This document shows, one piece after another, positions 18,140 to 28,263 of a stretch of 64,000 nt of DNA. Where the stretch lies: contig JAUNAC010000001.1 in the NCBI GenBank assembly GCA_030527825.1, forward strand, positions 891,364 through 955,363, in the 5' to 3' direction. The position numbers and the translations under genes are program-made. This stretch comes from Lautropia sp. (GTDB taxonomy: Bacteria > Pseudomonadota > Gammaproteobacteria > Burkholderiales > Burkholderiaceae_E). The notes below the pieces were generated by a model. That model saw only the letters and a list, made by a program, of their open reading frames with translations. It was not told the DNA's origin and did not search any database. Every line of letters starts with the position of its first letter. The first letter of the stretch is position 1.

Positions 18140-18412
18140 ATGGCACAGAAGAAAGGCGGCGGCTCTACGCGAAATGGTCGCGATTCCAAGCCCAAGATGC
18201 TGGGTGTCAAGGCTTATGGTGGTCAGTTTGTTTCGGCTGGCTCCATTATCGTCCGTCAACGCGGCACCCGGGTTCATGCGGGGCGCCACGTCGGGATGGG
18301 CAAGGATCATACGCTGTTTGCACTGATTGACGGTGTGGTGACATTCGGTATTGCCGGGCCAAGAAACAACAAAGTGGTCAGTATTACCCCGTCGATGGCC
18401 GAAGCAGCCTGA
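18140..18412 (+). CDS. rpmA: 50S ribosomal protein bL27
   Basis: 90 residues starting [19 protein letters not shown], the conserved tail that reaches the peptidyl transferase centre. There is no cleavable N-terminal extension of the Firmicutes type. It lies downstream of rplU and upstream of obgE and is followed by a strong intrinsic terminator. Confidence 0.98.
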   Translation: MAQKKGGGSTRNGRDSKPKMLGVKAYGGQFVSAGSIIVRQRGTRVHAGRHVGMGKDHTLFALIDGVVTFGIAGPRNNKVVSITPSMAEAA

Positions 18413-18432
18413 GGCGCCCTGGCTTTGAATCT

Positions 18433-18458
18433 GCCCCGGACGACCGGGGCTTTTTTTT
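18433..18458 (+). terminator. Intrinsic terminator after rplU-rpmA
   Basis: A 7-bp GC-only stem (GCCCCGG / CCGGGGC) with a 4-nt loop ACGA is followed directly by eight T residues. It separates the ribosomal pair from obgE. Confidence 0.93.
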
Positions 18459-18597
18459 CGTCTGTTGGCGCCGTGTTTTACTGTTATTTTTCTGATTTCG
18501 CCAGCTGTTCTACGGCCAGGTCGCCAACATGGTGCGCTATGGCTGCTTGTTTGAATACTGGAACGGCGAGAGAGGACCGTGCTCTCTGCAGGAGTGA

Positions 18598-19713
<1,116 letters not shown>

Positions 19714-19874
19714 TCGTCAGGCCAAGTGCCTGGCTCATGCCGGCTGTTTGGTTTTGGGCATGGCGCATTCGAGCGAATGGCCAGTCAATGCGTCTGTAGG
19801 CTGTTTATGGCCATTTGACGGGCCTTGTGAATATCTTCGTTGCTTATGCTGAAGGTATTTGCCATGATCGTTGC

Positions 19875-21440
19875 ATGAATGCAACGAATTTACGTGTCCT
19901 GGCCATATCCGCCCTGCTGGCCACAGGGCTGACCGCCTGTGGTGGTGGCGGTGGCGGCCATCGTGAGCCGCTCGGAGAAGGGGCGTCCGGGCAGTTTGCC
20001 CAGCAGTGCGCGCCGGACAATAAGCTGGCCAGAGACAATGCGGGGCGTTTGTTGAAGGACTATCGCGAAGGTACGCGTCTCACTGAGCTGAGTTTCGTCC
20101 ATGCCTATTTGCAGGAAAACTATCTTTGGTACGACGAAGTGCCCATGCTCAGTCCCGATCTGCCGGCCTACCGTCAGGTGGGTTATCAGGAGGGGATGAC
20201 CAACTGGTTCAAGGCGCAGTTGTCCAGCAAGCTGAACCCGGATGGATTGCGCAGAGACCGGTTCAGCTTTGCCATGCCGACAGCCGAATGGACGGCGCAG
20301 TCCAGGACTGGGGCCCCCAGCACCTATGGCATGGATATCGGCATTCTGAGGCAAGAGGTACCACGGGATCTGCGGGTCGTCCTGGTGATGCCTGATACCC
20401 CGGCAGCCCGGCAGCGGGTGAGCCGGGGAGACCGTTTGTTATCGGTGGTGACTCCGGCGGGCAAGCGGATTGATGTGGTCAATACGCAGGATCCGGCTGA
20501 TCTGGACGTGTTGATGCAGATCCTTTTTCAGGCCAGGGATGGGGAAGAGGCCCAGTTTGAATTCGATCCCGCGGCTGAAGATGGAGAGCAGCGCAGAACG
20601 GTGGCGCTCAGCGCCGGACAGTATCAGGCGCCGCCTGTGCAGGCGGCCCATGTGCTGTCCACGGCTACTGGTGGCAAGGTGGGGTATCTGATGTTCAACG
20701 GATTCAACCTCGCGACCGAAGCCCAGTTGATCAAGGCCGTGACCGATATGAAAGCGCAGAACGTGTCGGATGTGGTGGTGGATCTGCGCTATAACGGCGG
20801 CGGGTATCTGTATCAATCGGCAGAGTTGGCGTACATGCTGAGTGATTCGACGCTGAGTCGTGGCAAGGTGTTCGAGCGCCTGAAATACAACGACAAGCGC
20901 AAGAAGGAAGAAAGTCAGTTGCCATTCATTGCTGTGGCCAGTGGCAACGAAGGGACCGAGACGAAGGCCAATCAGGCGCTGCCCAGTCTGGGATTGCGGC
21001 GAGTTTATGTCCTGACCGGGATCAATACCTGCTCGGCCAGTGAGTCGCTCATCAACGGGCTGCGCGGCATTGACGTAGAGGTCATCCAGGTTGGCAGTAC
21101 CACCTGTGGCAAACCCTATGGCTTTACGGCGCATGACAACTGCGGTATGTCATACTTCCCCATTGAATTCAATGGGGTCAACGACAAGGGTGCAGGTGGC
21201 TTCGATGCCGGCTTTTCGCCGACCTGTTTTGTTGCCGATGATCTGCAGCATCAGCTGGGTAGTGCACAGGAAGCGTTGCTGGCTACCGCGCTTTTTCACC
21301 GGGAGCATGGACGGTGTCCGGTGGCCGGCGAGGCGCAGATCAAGCGGGCAGTGGATCAGGTATCCGGTGCTGCATCGCACGCTGCTGGCCCCATGCTGAT
21401 GCGAACGCCTGCCCAGACTTCTTCTTTCCTGTTGCCATGA
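19875..21440 (+). CDS. S41-family peptidase lipoprotein
   Basis: 521 residues. The start MNATNLRVLAISALLATGLTACGGGGGG gives a clear lipobox (LTAC) followed by a glycine linker. The ATG at 19815 in the same frame would place 20 extra residues before the signal peptide and is rejected. A PDZ-like segment spans about residues 155-270 (VVLVMPDTPAARQRVSRGDRLLSV). The S41 core has VGYLMFNGF, DVVVDLRYNGGGYLYQSAEL and the nucleophile loop NTCSASESLINGL. It probably cleaves or scaffolds envelope proteins at the membrane. It overlaps the next gene by 4 bp (ATGA). Confidence 0.85.
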   Translation: MNATNLRVLAISALLATGLTACGGGGGGHREPLGEGASGQFAQQCAPDNKLARDNAGRLLKDYREGTRLTELSFVHAYLQENYLWYDEVPMLSPDLPAYRQVGYQEGMTNWFKAQLSSKLNPDGLRRDRFSFAMPTAEWTAQSRTGAPSTYGMDIGILRQEVPRDLRVVLVMPDTPAARQRVSRGDRLLSVVTPAGKRIDVVNTQDPADLDVLMQILFQARDGEEAQFEFDPAAEDGEQRRTVALSAGQYQAPPVQAAHVLSTATGGKVGYLMFNGFNLATEAQLIKAVTDMKAQNVSDVVVDLRYNGGGYLYQSAELAYMLSDSTLSRGKVFERLKYNDKRKKEESQLPFIAVASGNEGTETKANQALPSLGLRRVYVLTGINTCSASESLINGLRGIDVEVIQVGSTTCGKPYGFTAHDNCGMSYFPIEFNGVNDKGAGGFDAGFSPTCFVADDLQHQLGSAQEALLATALFHREHGRCPVAGEAQIKRAVDQVSGAASHAAGPMLMRTPAQTSSFLLP

Positions 21441-22015
21441 CCCTGTTGTCGCTGTCTTCTGTACGATTGTGTGCTTTGCTCTGCCGCCCGCTGGTGGCGG
21501 GGGCCGTCTTGACCGCAGCCCTGGCGGGCTGTGCCTCTCTGACGGCGGATCAGCCTGCACATCGCCGCGAATCACCAGAAGCAAGGGCGCTGCGTGAAGG
21601 GGGGCAGCAGGACAGGATTGACGAGCAGCGGGAAAAGGCTTCCGAGCTGCTGCGCCAGGATCCCGGCGTATCACTGTCGGACCTGCCGCCGGCCCGTCTG
21701 GCAGTCCAGACCAACGCGACTTGTCTGGCGGCCATTGAAACGGTCGCCGAGCGTTTCAGCGGCCGCCGGGTCATGCTGGGTGATGCCGCCTTTGTGGACA
21801 GCAGTGATCTGGTGCTTGATCAGGTGTTTCAGCGTGACGACAAGGGGCAGCTGCTGGATGGCAAGCGTGGTCAGCCCCGGCCTTTTGTCCTGCAACTGCG
21901 CTTTGGTCCGCGTGGTTGCATGGCCGTGGTGCCGGCACAGTCTTCCGCTGTGTTGCCGGTACCAGGTTCACAGCTTCTGCGCGAGTGCCGCTGTCTGACA
22001 CCTCCTGCACATTGA
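21437..22015 (+). CDS. Small lipoprotein of unknown function, coupled to S41 peptidase
   Basis: 192 residues. The N-terminus MTLLSLSSVRLCALLCRPLV leads to ALAGC, a good lipobox. The mature part has a charged helical region (ALREGGQQDRIDEQREKASELL) and a C-terminal domain with four cysteines. The start overlaps the stop of the peptidase gene (ATGA), so the two are translationally coupled. It may be a partner or adaptor of that peptidase; that is inference. I do not recognise a named family. Confidence 0.75.
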   Translation: MTLLSLSSVRLCALLCRPLVAGAVLTAALAGCASLTADQPAHRRESPEARALREGGQQDRIDEQREKASELLRQDPGVSLSDLPPARLAVQTNATCLAAIETVAERFSGRRVMLGDAAFVDSSDLVLDQVFQRDDKGQLLDGKRGQPRPFVLQLRFGPRGCMAVVPAQSSAVLPVPGSQLLRECRCLTPPAH

Positions 22016-22264
22016 GGGCCGGGGCTGCGGTCTGCTCCCCGTGTTTGGCGGCCGGCAATAGCTCTGCGATAATGCCCGGTTCGGGGATGAGAGAATCAGA
22101 CCCGAATGGCTGGCCGCAGCTACCGTCTGGTAGTGCGCCTGTCCGCATGGCCTGAGAGCCATTCTTTCCCCTTCAAGAAAGAATCTGACCCGTTCGCTGC
22201 AATAATGGCGGCGCCTTTTCTGTCAGGTTCACTTTTTCCCGGCAGCGCTGGCTGCCGCAGCTAC

Positions 22265-23932
22265 ATGGCCCAATACGTATATACGATGAACCGGGTGAGC
22301 AAGATCGTGCCACCCAAGCGCCAGATCCTCAAGGATGTTTCGCTGAGCTTTTTCCCGGGTGCCAAAATTGGTGTGCTGGGCACCAACGGGGCGGGCAAGT
22401 CCACCCTGCTCAAGATCATGGCGGGTCTCGACAAGGAAATCGAGGGCGAGGCCATGCCGATGCCGGGCATCAAGGTGGGGTACCTGCCGCAGGAGCCGCA
22501 GCTGGATGCTGAGCAGACGGTGCGGGAAGCTGTCGAGGGTGGCCTGGGGGATATCGTTGAGGCCAAGCAGAAACTTGAAGAAATCTACGCAGCCTATGCC
22601 GAGCCGGATGCCGATTTTGATGCGCTGGCGACCGAGCAGGCCAAGTACGAGGCGATCATTCAGGCAGCCGGTACCGACAATATTGATCTGCAGCTGGAGG
22701 TAGCGGCTGATGCGCTGCGTCTGCCGCCCTGGGAGGCCAAAATCGGCAATCTGTCCGGGGGCGAGAAGCGACGTGTCGCACTGTGCCGCCTGCTGCTGTC
22801 GCGCCCCGACATGCTGCTGCTGGACGAGCCGACCAACCACCTGGATGCCGAGAGCGTCGACTGGCTGGAGCAGTTCCTGCAGAAATTCACCGGGACTGTG
22901 GTGGCGGTCACTCACGATCGCTACTTCCTTGACAATGCTGCGGAATGGATTCTGGAGCTCGACCGGGGCAGCGGCATTCCCTGGCGGGGTAACTACAGCT
23001 CCTGGCTTGACCAGAAGAGTAACCGCCTGAAGCAGGAAGAAGCGGCCGAGTCGGCCCGACAGAAGGCGCTGAAGAAGGAGCTGGAATGGGTGCGCCAGAA
23101 CGCCAAGGGCCGTCAGGCCAAGAGCAAGGCTCGTCTGGCCCGCTTTGACGAGTTGTCGTCCTACGAATACCAGCGTCGCAACGAGACGCAGGAGATCTTC
23201 ATCCCGGTGGCCGAGCGTCTGGGCGACCAGGTCATTGAGTTCCATAATGTTTCCAAGGCTTATGGCGACCGGTTGCTGGTTGATAACCTCAGCTTCCAGA
23301 TTCCGCCAGGCGCGATCGTCGGCATCATCGGTCCCAACGGGGCCGGCAAGTCGACGATCTTCCGGATGATCACGGGGCGCGAACAGCCGGACAGTGGCGA
23401 GATCAAGATCGGTCATACGGCCCACATCGCCTATGTCGATCAGTCACGTGAATCGCTGCAGGGTGACAAGACGGTCTGGGAGGATGTCTCCGGCGGGCTG
23501 GACATCATCAATGTCGGCAAGTTCGAGATGCAGTCGCGGGCCTACATCGGACGTTTCAACTTCAAGGGCCCCGACCAGCAGAAGCTGGTGGGGCAACTGT
23601 CCGGCGGGGAACGCGGCCGCCTGCATCTGGCCAAGACGTTGCTGGAAGGTGGCAACGTGCTGTTGCTGGACGAACCGTCCAACGATCTTGATGTGGAAAC
23701 CCTGCGGGCGCTGGAGGATGCGCTGCTGGAGTTCGCCGGCTGCTGCCTGGTGATCTCACACGATCGCTGGTTCCTGGACCGGATCGCCACGCATATTCTG
23801 GCGGCCGAGGGCGATTCGCAATGGACCTTCTTTGCTGGCAACTACCGTGAGTACGAGGAAGACAAACGGCGTCGCCTCGGCGAGGAAGAGGCCAAGCCCA
23901 AGCGCTTCCGGTATAAGTCGATCAATGTCTGA
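22265..23932 (+). CDS. ettA: Energy-dependent translational throttle protein EttA (ABC-F)
   Basis: 555 residues, the length of E. coli EttA. The start MAQYVYTMNRVSKIVPPKRQ matches the family; the upstream open frame is not conserved-looking. Two ABC domains are present: Walker A GTNGAGKST and GPNGAGKST, signatures LSGGEKRR and LSGGERGR, Walker B MLLLDEPTNHLD and VLLLDEPSNDLD. The arginine-rich interdomain linker with KGRQAKSKARLARFDEL contacts rRNA and tRNA. It binds the ribosomal E site and gates translation according to the ATP/ADP ratio. It is not a transporter. Confidence 0.96.
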   Translation: MAQYVYTMNRVSKIVPPKRQILKDVSLSFFPGAKIGVLGTNGAGKSTLLKIMAGLDKEIEGEAMPMPGIKVGYLPQEPQLDAEQTVREAVEGGLGDIVEAKQKLEEIYAAYAEPDADFDALATEQAKYEAIIQAAGTDNIDLQLEVAADALRLPPWEAKIGNLSGGEKRRVALCRLLLSRPDMLLLDEPTNHLDAESVDWLEQFLQKFTGTVVAVTHDRYFLDNAAEWILELDRGSGIPWRGNYSSWLDQKSNRLKQEEAAESARQKALKKELEWVRQNAKGRQAKSKARLARFDELSSYEYQRRNETQEIFIPVAERLGDQVIEFHNVSKAYGDRLLVDNLSFQIPPGAIVGIIGPNGAGKSTIFRMITGREQPDSGEIKIGHTAHIAYVDQSRESLQGDKTVWEDVSGGLDIINVGKFEMQSRAYIGRFNFKGPDQQKLVGQLSGGERGRLHLAKTLLEGGNVLLLDEPSNDLDVETLRALEDALLEFAGCCLVISHDRWFLDRIATHILAAEGDSQWTFFAGNYREYEEDKRRRLGEEEAKPKRFRYKSINV

Positions 23933-24517
23933 TCCCGGACCGAGGGTGCGCCCGCCGCGCCCGTGTTCCGATGAAGGATGGCGCTCCTTGCTTCAGTGGG
24001 GTGGGCCCGGCATCCAGGGCATCAGGCCCGGCAGATACCGTGTGGACCTGATCCTTCCCCTGGCCCGCGAGCGGGGGCATGGCGTCTGGGGCCGGAACGT
24101 GACGGGTCGCCCGGCATGGTCACCGGGCCCCGAACCCGTAGGTCACATGTCGTGCGCGGCCGTAGATCGCCTCGAGGATGTCGACGCCTTCGTTGGCAAA
24201 GGGATTCACGATCCGGCCATGGATGGCCATGCTGGCCGATATGGAGCCTTCCATGCGGATGCCATCGCGCATGTCCGATGCCTGCCTCACGCCCGTGGTA
24301 CCGGCCGCGCGGCATGTGCCCAGCCAGAAACCCGGGCGGCGGCTTCTCTACAATAGACAGGCGCAAGGGCGTGGCGTGTCCAGGCTATGTCCTGCAGTAC
24401 GGTGCACTGCCCTTGTCCGCACCGTGCCGGTCCGACCCGGCATCGCGTGTCCGGGCGTCCCCCCGTGTCAGGCTGGATTTCCCCTCGCCGCCGGGCCCTT
24501 CCACAAGGAGTCATTCG
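23933..24517. other. Intergenic region between ettA and pepD
   Basis: No established gene. A short minus-strand frame with codon-like composition is listed separately (24120-24272). I see no terminator or promoter that I can defend. Confidence 0.4.
24120..24272 (-). CDS. Possible small protein or gene remnant (50 aa)
   Basis: The minus strand encodes a 50-residue frame beginning MRDGIRMEGSISASMAIHGR and ending RARHVTYGFGAR. Codon choice is strongly like that of the neighbouring genes (GGC, ATC, GCC, GAC, CTC) and the composition is that of a folded soluble protein. The frame stays open for another 17 codons upstream without a good start or ribosome site, so this may be the 3' remnant of a decayed gene. 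No family recognised. Confidence 0.3.
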   Translation of the reverse strand: MRDGIRMEGSISASMAIHGRIVNPFANEGVDILEAIYGRARHVTYGFGAR

Positions 24518-25960
24518 ATGAGCAGCATCCTTGATCTTCAACCCCAGGCTGTCTGGCGGTATTTTCATCAGCTGACGCAGATTCCGCGTCCGTCGCATCA
24601 TGAGGCTGCCGTGCAGCAATACGTGCTGGACGAGGCGGCCCGGCTCGGGCTGGCCTCCGCACGTGATGAAGCAGGCAACATCCGGGTGAGAAAGCCAGCC
24701 AGTGCCGGGCACGAAGATACACCGGGCGTGATTCTGCAGGCGCATCTTGACATGGTGCCGCAGAAGAATGCCGACAAGGTGCACGATTTCGAGCGGGATC
24801 CGATCACGACCAAGGTGCGCGAGGATGGCTGGGTGACGGCCGATGGTACGACGCTCGGGGCTGACAACGGCATGGGGGTAGCCATGATTCTGGCCGCGCT
24901 GGCGGACGAGTCGCTGGTGCATCCGCCGCTGGAAGCGCTGTTTACCGCGACCGAGGAGACGGGCATGGATGGCGCGAAGGGTTTGCAGCCGGATTGGCTG
25001 GCGGGGCGCTACCTGATCAACCTGGACTACGAGGACGAGGGCGAGCTGTGCATCGGCTGCGCAGGGGGCGTCGATGGCAGCTATTCGATTCCGTACACGA
25101 TGCGGGCCGTTCGGCTGCCTGGTTATCGCCTGCAGGTCAGTGGTCTGCGGGGGGGGCATTCCGGCGTGGATATCCACCGGATGCGGGGCAATGCCATCTG
25201 TATTCTGGCGCAGGCGCTGGCGGCGATCGGTGCCACAGACATCAGCGATCTGACAGGGGGTAATTTGCGGAATGCCATTCCCCGGGAGGCGCATGCACGG
25301 ATCGGTCTCGCGCATGAGGCCGCCGCTGGTGCCCAGGAGGCGCTGGTCAACTTGGCGGCGCAGATAAGGGCAGGGTTGCCGGCCGAAGATCAGGGGCTGG
25401 CGCTGAGCCTGATGCCGACTGACGATGAGGTCCGGGCAGTGATCGAGGATGCCCAGCATGTGCTGGATGTGCTTAGAGCCATGCCGCATGGCGTGGACCG
25501 GATGAGCCCGGTCATTGCCGGATTGGTGGAAACGTCCAACAATCTGGCTGCCATTTCCTGTGCGGATGGCGCGTTGAAAATCTCCTGCTTGCTGCGTTCG
25601 TCCTCGGCATTCCAGAAGGCAGATCTGGCTGAGCGGATCGCCTGCATCGTGCGGCTGGCCGGAGGGCTGGCGCACTATGACGGTGACTATGGCGGCTGGC
25701 AGCCGCAGCCTGCTTCGCGGCTTGTTCAGTTATTCCAGCGGACTGGCGAGGCATTGTTTGGTCATGTGCCGCCACTGAAGGTCATTCATGCCGGTCTGGA
25801 ATGCGGCATTCTGTCCGAAAACTATCCGCACTGGGAAATGATTTCCTTCGGGCCGAGCATCACGGGGGCCCATTCGCCCGATGAGGCCGTCAGAATAGAC
25901 ACCGTGGCACGGTGCTATCAGTGGTTGCAGGTTGCCTTGAGGGAGCTTGCCCAGCCTTGA
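24518..25960 (+). CDS. pepD: Aminoacyl-histidine dipeptidase (peptidase D, M20 family)
   Basis: 480 residues, the usual length of PepD (carnosinase). The start is fixed by AAGGAG at 24505-24510. Metal-binding motifs are QAHLDMV and DGTTLGADNGMGVAM, the catalytic glutamates are in TATEETGMDGA, and GGHSGVDIHRMRGNA is the lid/dimerisation segment. It hydrolyses Xaa-His and other dipeptides in the cytosol with two Zn ions. A run of eight G residues at 25149-25156 encodes Arg-Gly-Gly in that lid segment. Confidence 0.94.
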   Translation: MSSILDLQPQAVWRYFHQLTQIPRPSHHEAAVQQYVLDEAARLGLASARDEAGNIRVRKPASAGHEDTPGVILQAHLDMVPQKNADKVHDFERDPITTKVREDGWVTADGTTLGADNGMGVAMILAALADESLVHPPLEALFTATEETGMDGAKGLQPDWLAGRYLINLDYEDEGELCIGCAGGVDGSYSIPYTMRAVRLPGYRLQVSGLRGGHSGVDIHRMRGNAICILAQALAAIGATDISDLTGGNLRNAIPREAHARIGLAHEAAAGAQEALVNLAAQIRAGLPAEDQGLALSLMPTDDEVRAVIEDAQHVLDVLRAMPHGVDRMSPVIAGLVETSNNLAAISCADGALKISCLLRSSSAFQKADLAERIACIVRLAGGLAHYDGDYGGWQPQPASRLVQLFQRTGEALFGHVPPLKVIHAGLECGILSENYPHWEMISFGPSITGAHSPDEAVRIDTVARCYQWLQVALRELAQP

Positions 25961-26022
25961 GGGAATTTGTCCGGGCCAGGTGCAGCCTGGATTGACAGGA
26001 GCACCCACCGCATCTGGCCGGG

Positions 26023-26708
26023 TTATATCGAGTATAGCCGGGAGGCCGGCCAGTCCGAGGGGAGTGATGCGGAGCCGATGACAAGGCTGTCAGCGGGTAC
26101 GTCATTCAGCAACAGTGCACCGGCCCCGATGACGGACTGGTCGCCGATCTGGAGCCCGTCGCGCAGGGTGGCATGAGCGCCCAGGAAGCAGCACTCACCG
26201 ACGGTGACGTTACCCGAAACCGTGACGCCAGACGCCAGAAACGAGTGGTCACCGATACGGGAATGATGGCAGACACTGCTGCCACACCAGATGAAAACAT
26301 TGTTGCCAATGGTCGTGAAAGGCTGCAGGCAAGTGTTTTCCAGAATGAAACAGTTGTCGCCGATCAGCGTGTTTTCTGAAACCTCGGCACTGGGGCTAAC
26401 GAAGCTGGCCATGCGATAGCCCATCTGCTTGAGTAGTAGATAGCGTTCACGCCGCGCCAGGTTGTTGCGGGCATAGGTGATGGCCACAAAGGCGTCGTGT
26501 TCAGATGGGGGGTAATGGCGCGTTAATGTGTCGAAAGGAATAATTGACAGCCCTTCAAATGCAGGTAACATGCCTGCTGCCTGCTGCCTGCTGCCTGCTC
26601 TGCGTCCACCGTCAGGGCAATGACTTCATAATCGGTCTGGGTGCTGAAATAGAAATGTGCCAGCTCGGCCGTCTTGCCGGCGCCAAACATGATCAGCTTG
26701 CGTGCCAT
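26023..26708 (-). pseudogene. NeuD/PglD-like acyltransferase, split by heptamer repeat (probably phase-variable, OFF)
   Basis: Two frames together make one sugar O/N-acyltransferase. The first (26708 to 26523) begins MARKLIMFGAGKTAELAHFY, the Rossmann-like PglD N-terminal domain, and stops after 61 codons. The second (26571 to 26023) encodes the left-handed beta-helix with hexapeptide repeats (VSENTLIGDNCFILENTCLQ, IGDHSFLASGVTVSGNV, LGAHATLRDGLQIGDQSVIGAGAL). The junction holds four TGCCTGC units. The frame offset means that gaining one unit, or losing two, joins both frames into a 230- or 223-residue protein with no stop. The gene begins 6 bp after livF and sits at the end of the liv operon. 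The acceptor substrate is unknown; relatives acetylate sialic acid or bacillosamine precursors. Confidence 0.8.
26571..26598. repeat. Heptanucleotide tandem repeat (TGCCTGC)x4
   Basis: Four perfect 7-bp units lie inside the acyltransferase coding region, about 110 bp from its start codon. A unit length not divisible by three makes slipped-strand changes shift the frame, the hallmark of a phase-variation switch. Confidence 0.9.
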
Positions 26709-26713
26709 GGCGC

Positions 26714-27484
26714 CTATACCCCCAGGTATGCCTTGCGGATTTCGTCGTTGACAAGCAGGTTCTGGCCTGTGTCCTCGAGAACAACGCGGCCGTTTTCCAG
26801 CACGTAGCCCCGGTCGGCAAGTTGCAGGGCCCGGTTAGCATTCTGTTCGACCAGGAAGACGGTAATGCCTTCGGACCGGATCATCTGGATGATCTCGAAA
26901 ATCTGGGCAATGATGAGTGGTGCCAGACCGAGTGTGGGTTCGTCCAGCAGCAGCAAACGGGGACGGCTCATCAGGGCGCGACCGATGGCGAGCATCTGCT
27001 GTTCGCCGCCGGACATGGTGCCGGCGCGCTGCTGAGCCCGTTCGCGCAGGCGCGGAAAGAGGGTAAAGGCGTGTTCGATCCCGGCTTCGATCTCTGCGTC
27101 ATCCAGGAAGAACCCGCCCATTTGCAGGTTCTCGGTGACCGTCATGTCAGCAAAGATCCGTCGCCCTTCGGGCGAGATAGCGATGCCGTTGCGCATGATG
27201 TCGTGGGTGGGCAGCCCGCTGATGTCCTCTCCCTCGAAGCGGATCCGGCCGGTACGTGCCTGGGGATTGCCGCAGATGGTCATCAGCAGGGTGGTCTTGC
27301 CGGCACCGTTGCTGCCGATCAGGGTGACGATTTCCCCCTTGTTCACATAGAGGCTGACCTGATCCAGAGCCTGGATCGGGCCGTAGAAGGTGTCGATACA
27401 GTCTAGTTGCAGCATCGGGGCATCCGGAGGCGTCCGGGTATTGGTGCCTGTGGCTTCGTCCGGCGTTGTGGGCGCGTTGCTCAT
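26714..27484 (-). CDS. livF: Branched-chain amino acid ABC transporter ATP-binding protein LivF
   Basis: 256 residues. Walker A GSNGAGKTT, signature MSGGEQQML, Walker B LLLLDEPTLGLAP and the H-region-like FLVEQNANRALQLADRGYVLENG are diagnostic of LivF. The first 25 residues are a Pro/Thr-rich extension. Its start overlaps the livG stop by one base (TGATG). It energises import with LivG, LivH and LivM. Confidence 0.95.
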   Translation of the reverse strand: MSNAPTTPDEATGTNTRTPPDAPMLQLDCIDTFYGPIQALDQVSLYVNKGEIVTLIGSNGAGKTTLLMTICGNPQARTGRIRFEGEDISGLPTHDIMRNGIAISPEGRRIFADMTVTENLQMGGFFLDDAEIEAGIEHAFTLFPRLRERAQQRAGTMSGGEQQMLAIGRALMSRPRLLLLDEPTLGLAPLIIAQIFEIIQMIRSEGITVFLVEQNANRALQLADRGYVLENGRVVLEDTGQNLLVNDEIRKAYLGV

Positions 27485-28263
27485 CAGGCTTCTCCCAGGT
27501 AGGCTTTGATCACGCGCGGATCGTTGCGGACAGCTTCAGGGGTGTCAGTCAGGATGGGCTTGCCGTGTTCCATGACCAGAATGCGTTCGGAGACATTCAT
27601 CACCAGTTTCATGTCGTGTTCAATCAGCAGAACCGCAACCTTGAACTCGGTACGCAGGCGGCGGATCAGATGCATCAGATCAACCTTTTCCTGAGGGTTG
27701 AGACCGGCGGCGGGCTCATCGAGCATGAGCAGACGAGGCTGCGTGATCATGCAGCGGGCGATTTCCAGACGACGCTGGTGGCCGTAGGCGAGGTTGCCTG
27801 CCTCGCGGTTGGCGTATTCGCGCAGCCCCATGAAATCCAGCCAGCTGGCGGCACGCTCGATCGCAGCACTTTCTGCTCTGCGATAAGAAGGCAGGCGCAG
27901 CAGGCCGGCCAGCAGGTTGGCCTGTACCTGGGTGTGCTGCGCCACGAGCAGGTTTTCCAGCACGGTCAGCTGCTTGAAGAGCCGGACATTTTGAAAGGTG
28001 CGCACCAGGCCGTGCCGGGCGACCTGGTGGCTGGCTTTGCCGGCAATTTCACGGCCGTCCAGCCGGATGCTGCCCGACGTAGGGCGGTAGAAGCCGCCGA
28101 TGCAGTTGAAGACGGTCGTTTTGCCCGCGCCGTTGGGGCCGATGATGGCAAAGATTTCATCGGCCGCTACGGACAGGGAAATATTATCAACCGCCAGGAG
28201 GCCACCAAAGCGCATGGATAGCGCCTGGACGTTGAGCAGCGGGCGGGCGGTGGTGGTGTTCAT
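27484..28263 (-). CDS. livG: Branched-chain amino acid ABC transporter ATP-binding protein LivG
   Basis: 259 residues. Walker [10 protein letters not shown], the LivG-type segment [21 protein letters not shown], signature [13 protein letters not shown], Walker [14 protein letters not shown], and [21 protein letters not shown] are all present. Translationally coupled to livM by a 4-bp overlap. Confidence 0.96.
   Translation of the reverse strand: MNTTTARPLLNVQALSMRFGGLLAVDNISLSVAADEIFAIIGPNGAGKTTVFNCIGGFYRPTSGSIRLDGREIAGKASHQVARHGLVRTFQNVRLFKQLTVLENLLVAQHTQVQANLLAGLLRLPSYRRAESAAIERAASWLDFMGLREYANREAGNLAYGHQRRLEIARCMITQPRLLMLDEPAAGLNPQEKVDLMHLIRRLRTEFKVAVLLIEHDMKLVMNVSERILVMEHGKPILTDTPEAVRNDPRVIKAYLGEA

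Noticed and set aside
22229..23425. 398-codon minus-strand open frame
   Set aside because: Antisense to ettA, which is full length with both ABC signatures.
24287..25675. 462-codon minus-strand open frame
   Set aside because: It is antisense to pepD, whose motifs are complete; the frame has low-complexity Arg/Pro/His content typical of GC-rich shadow frames.
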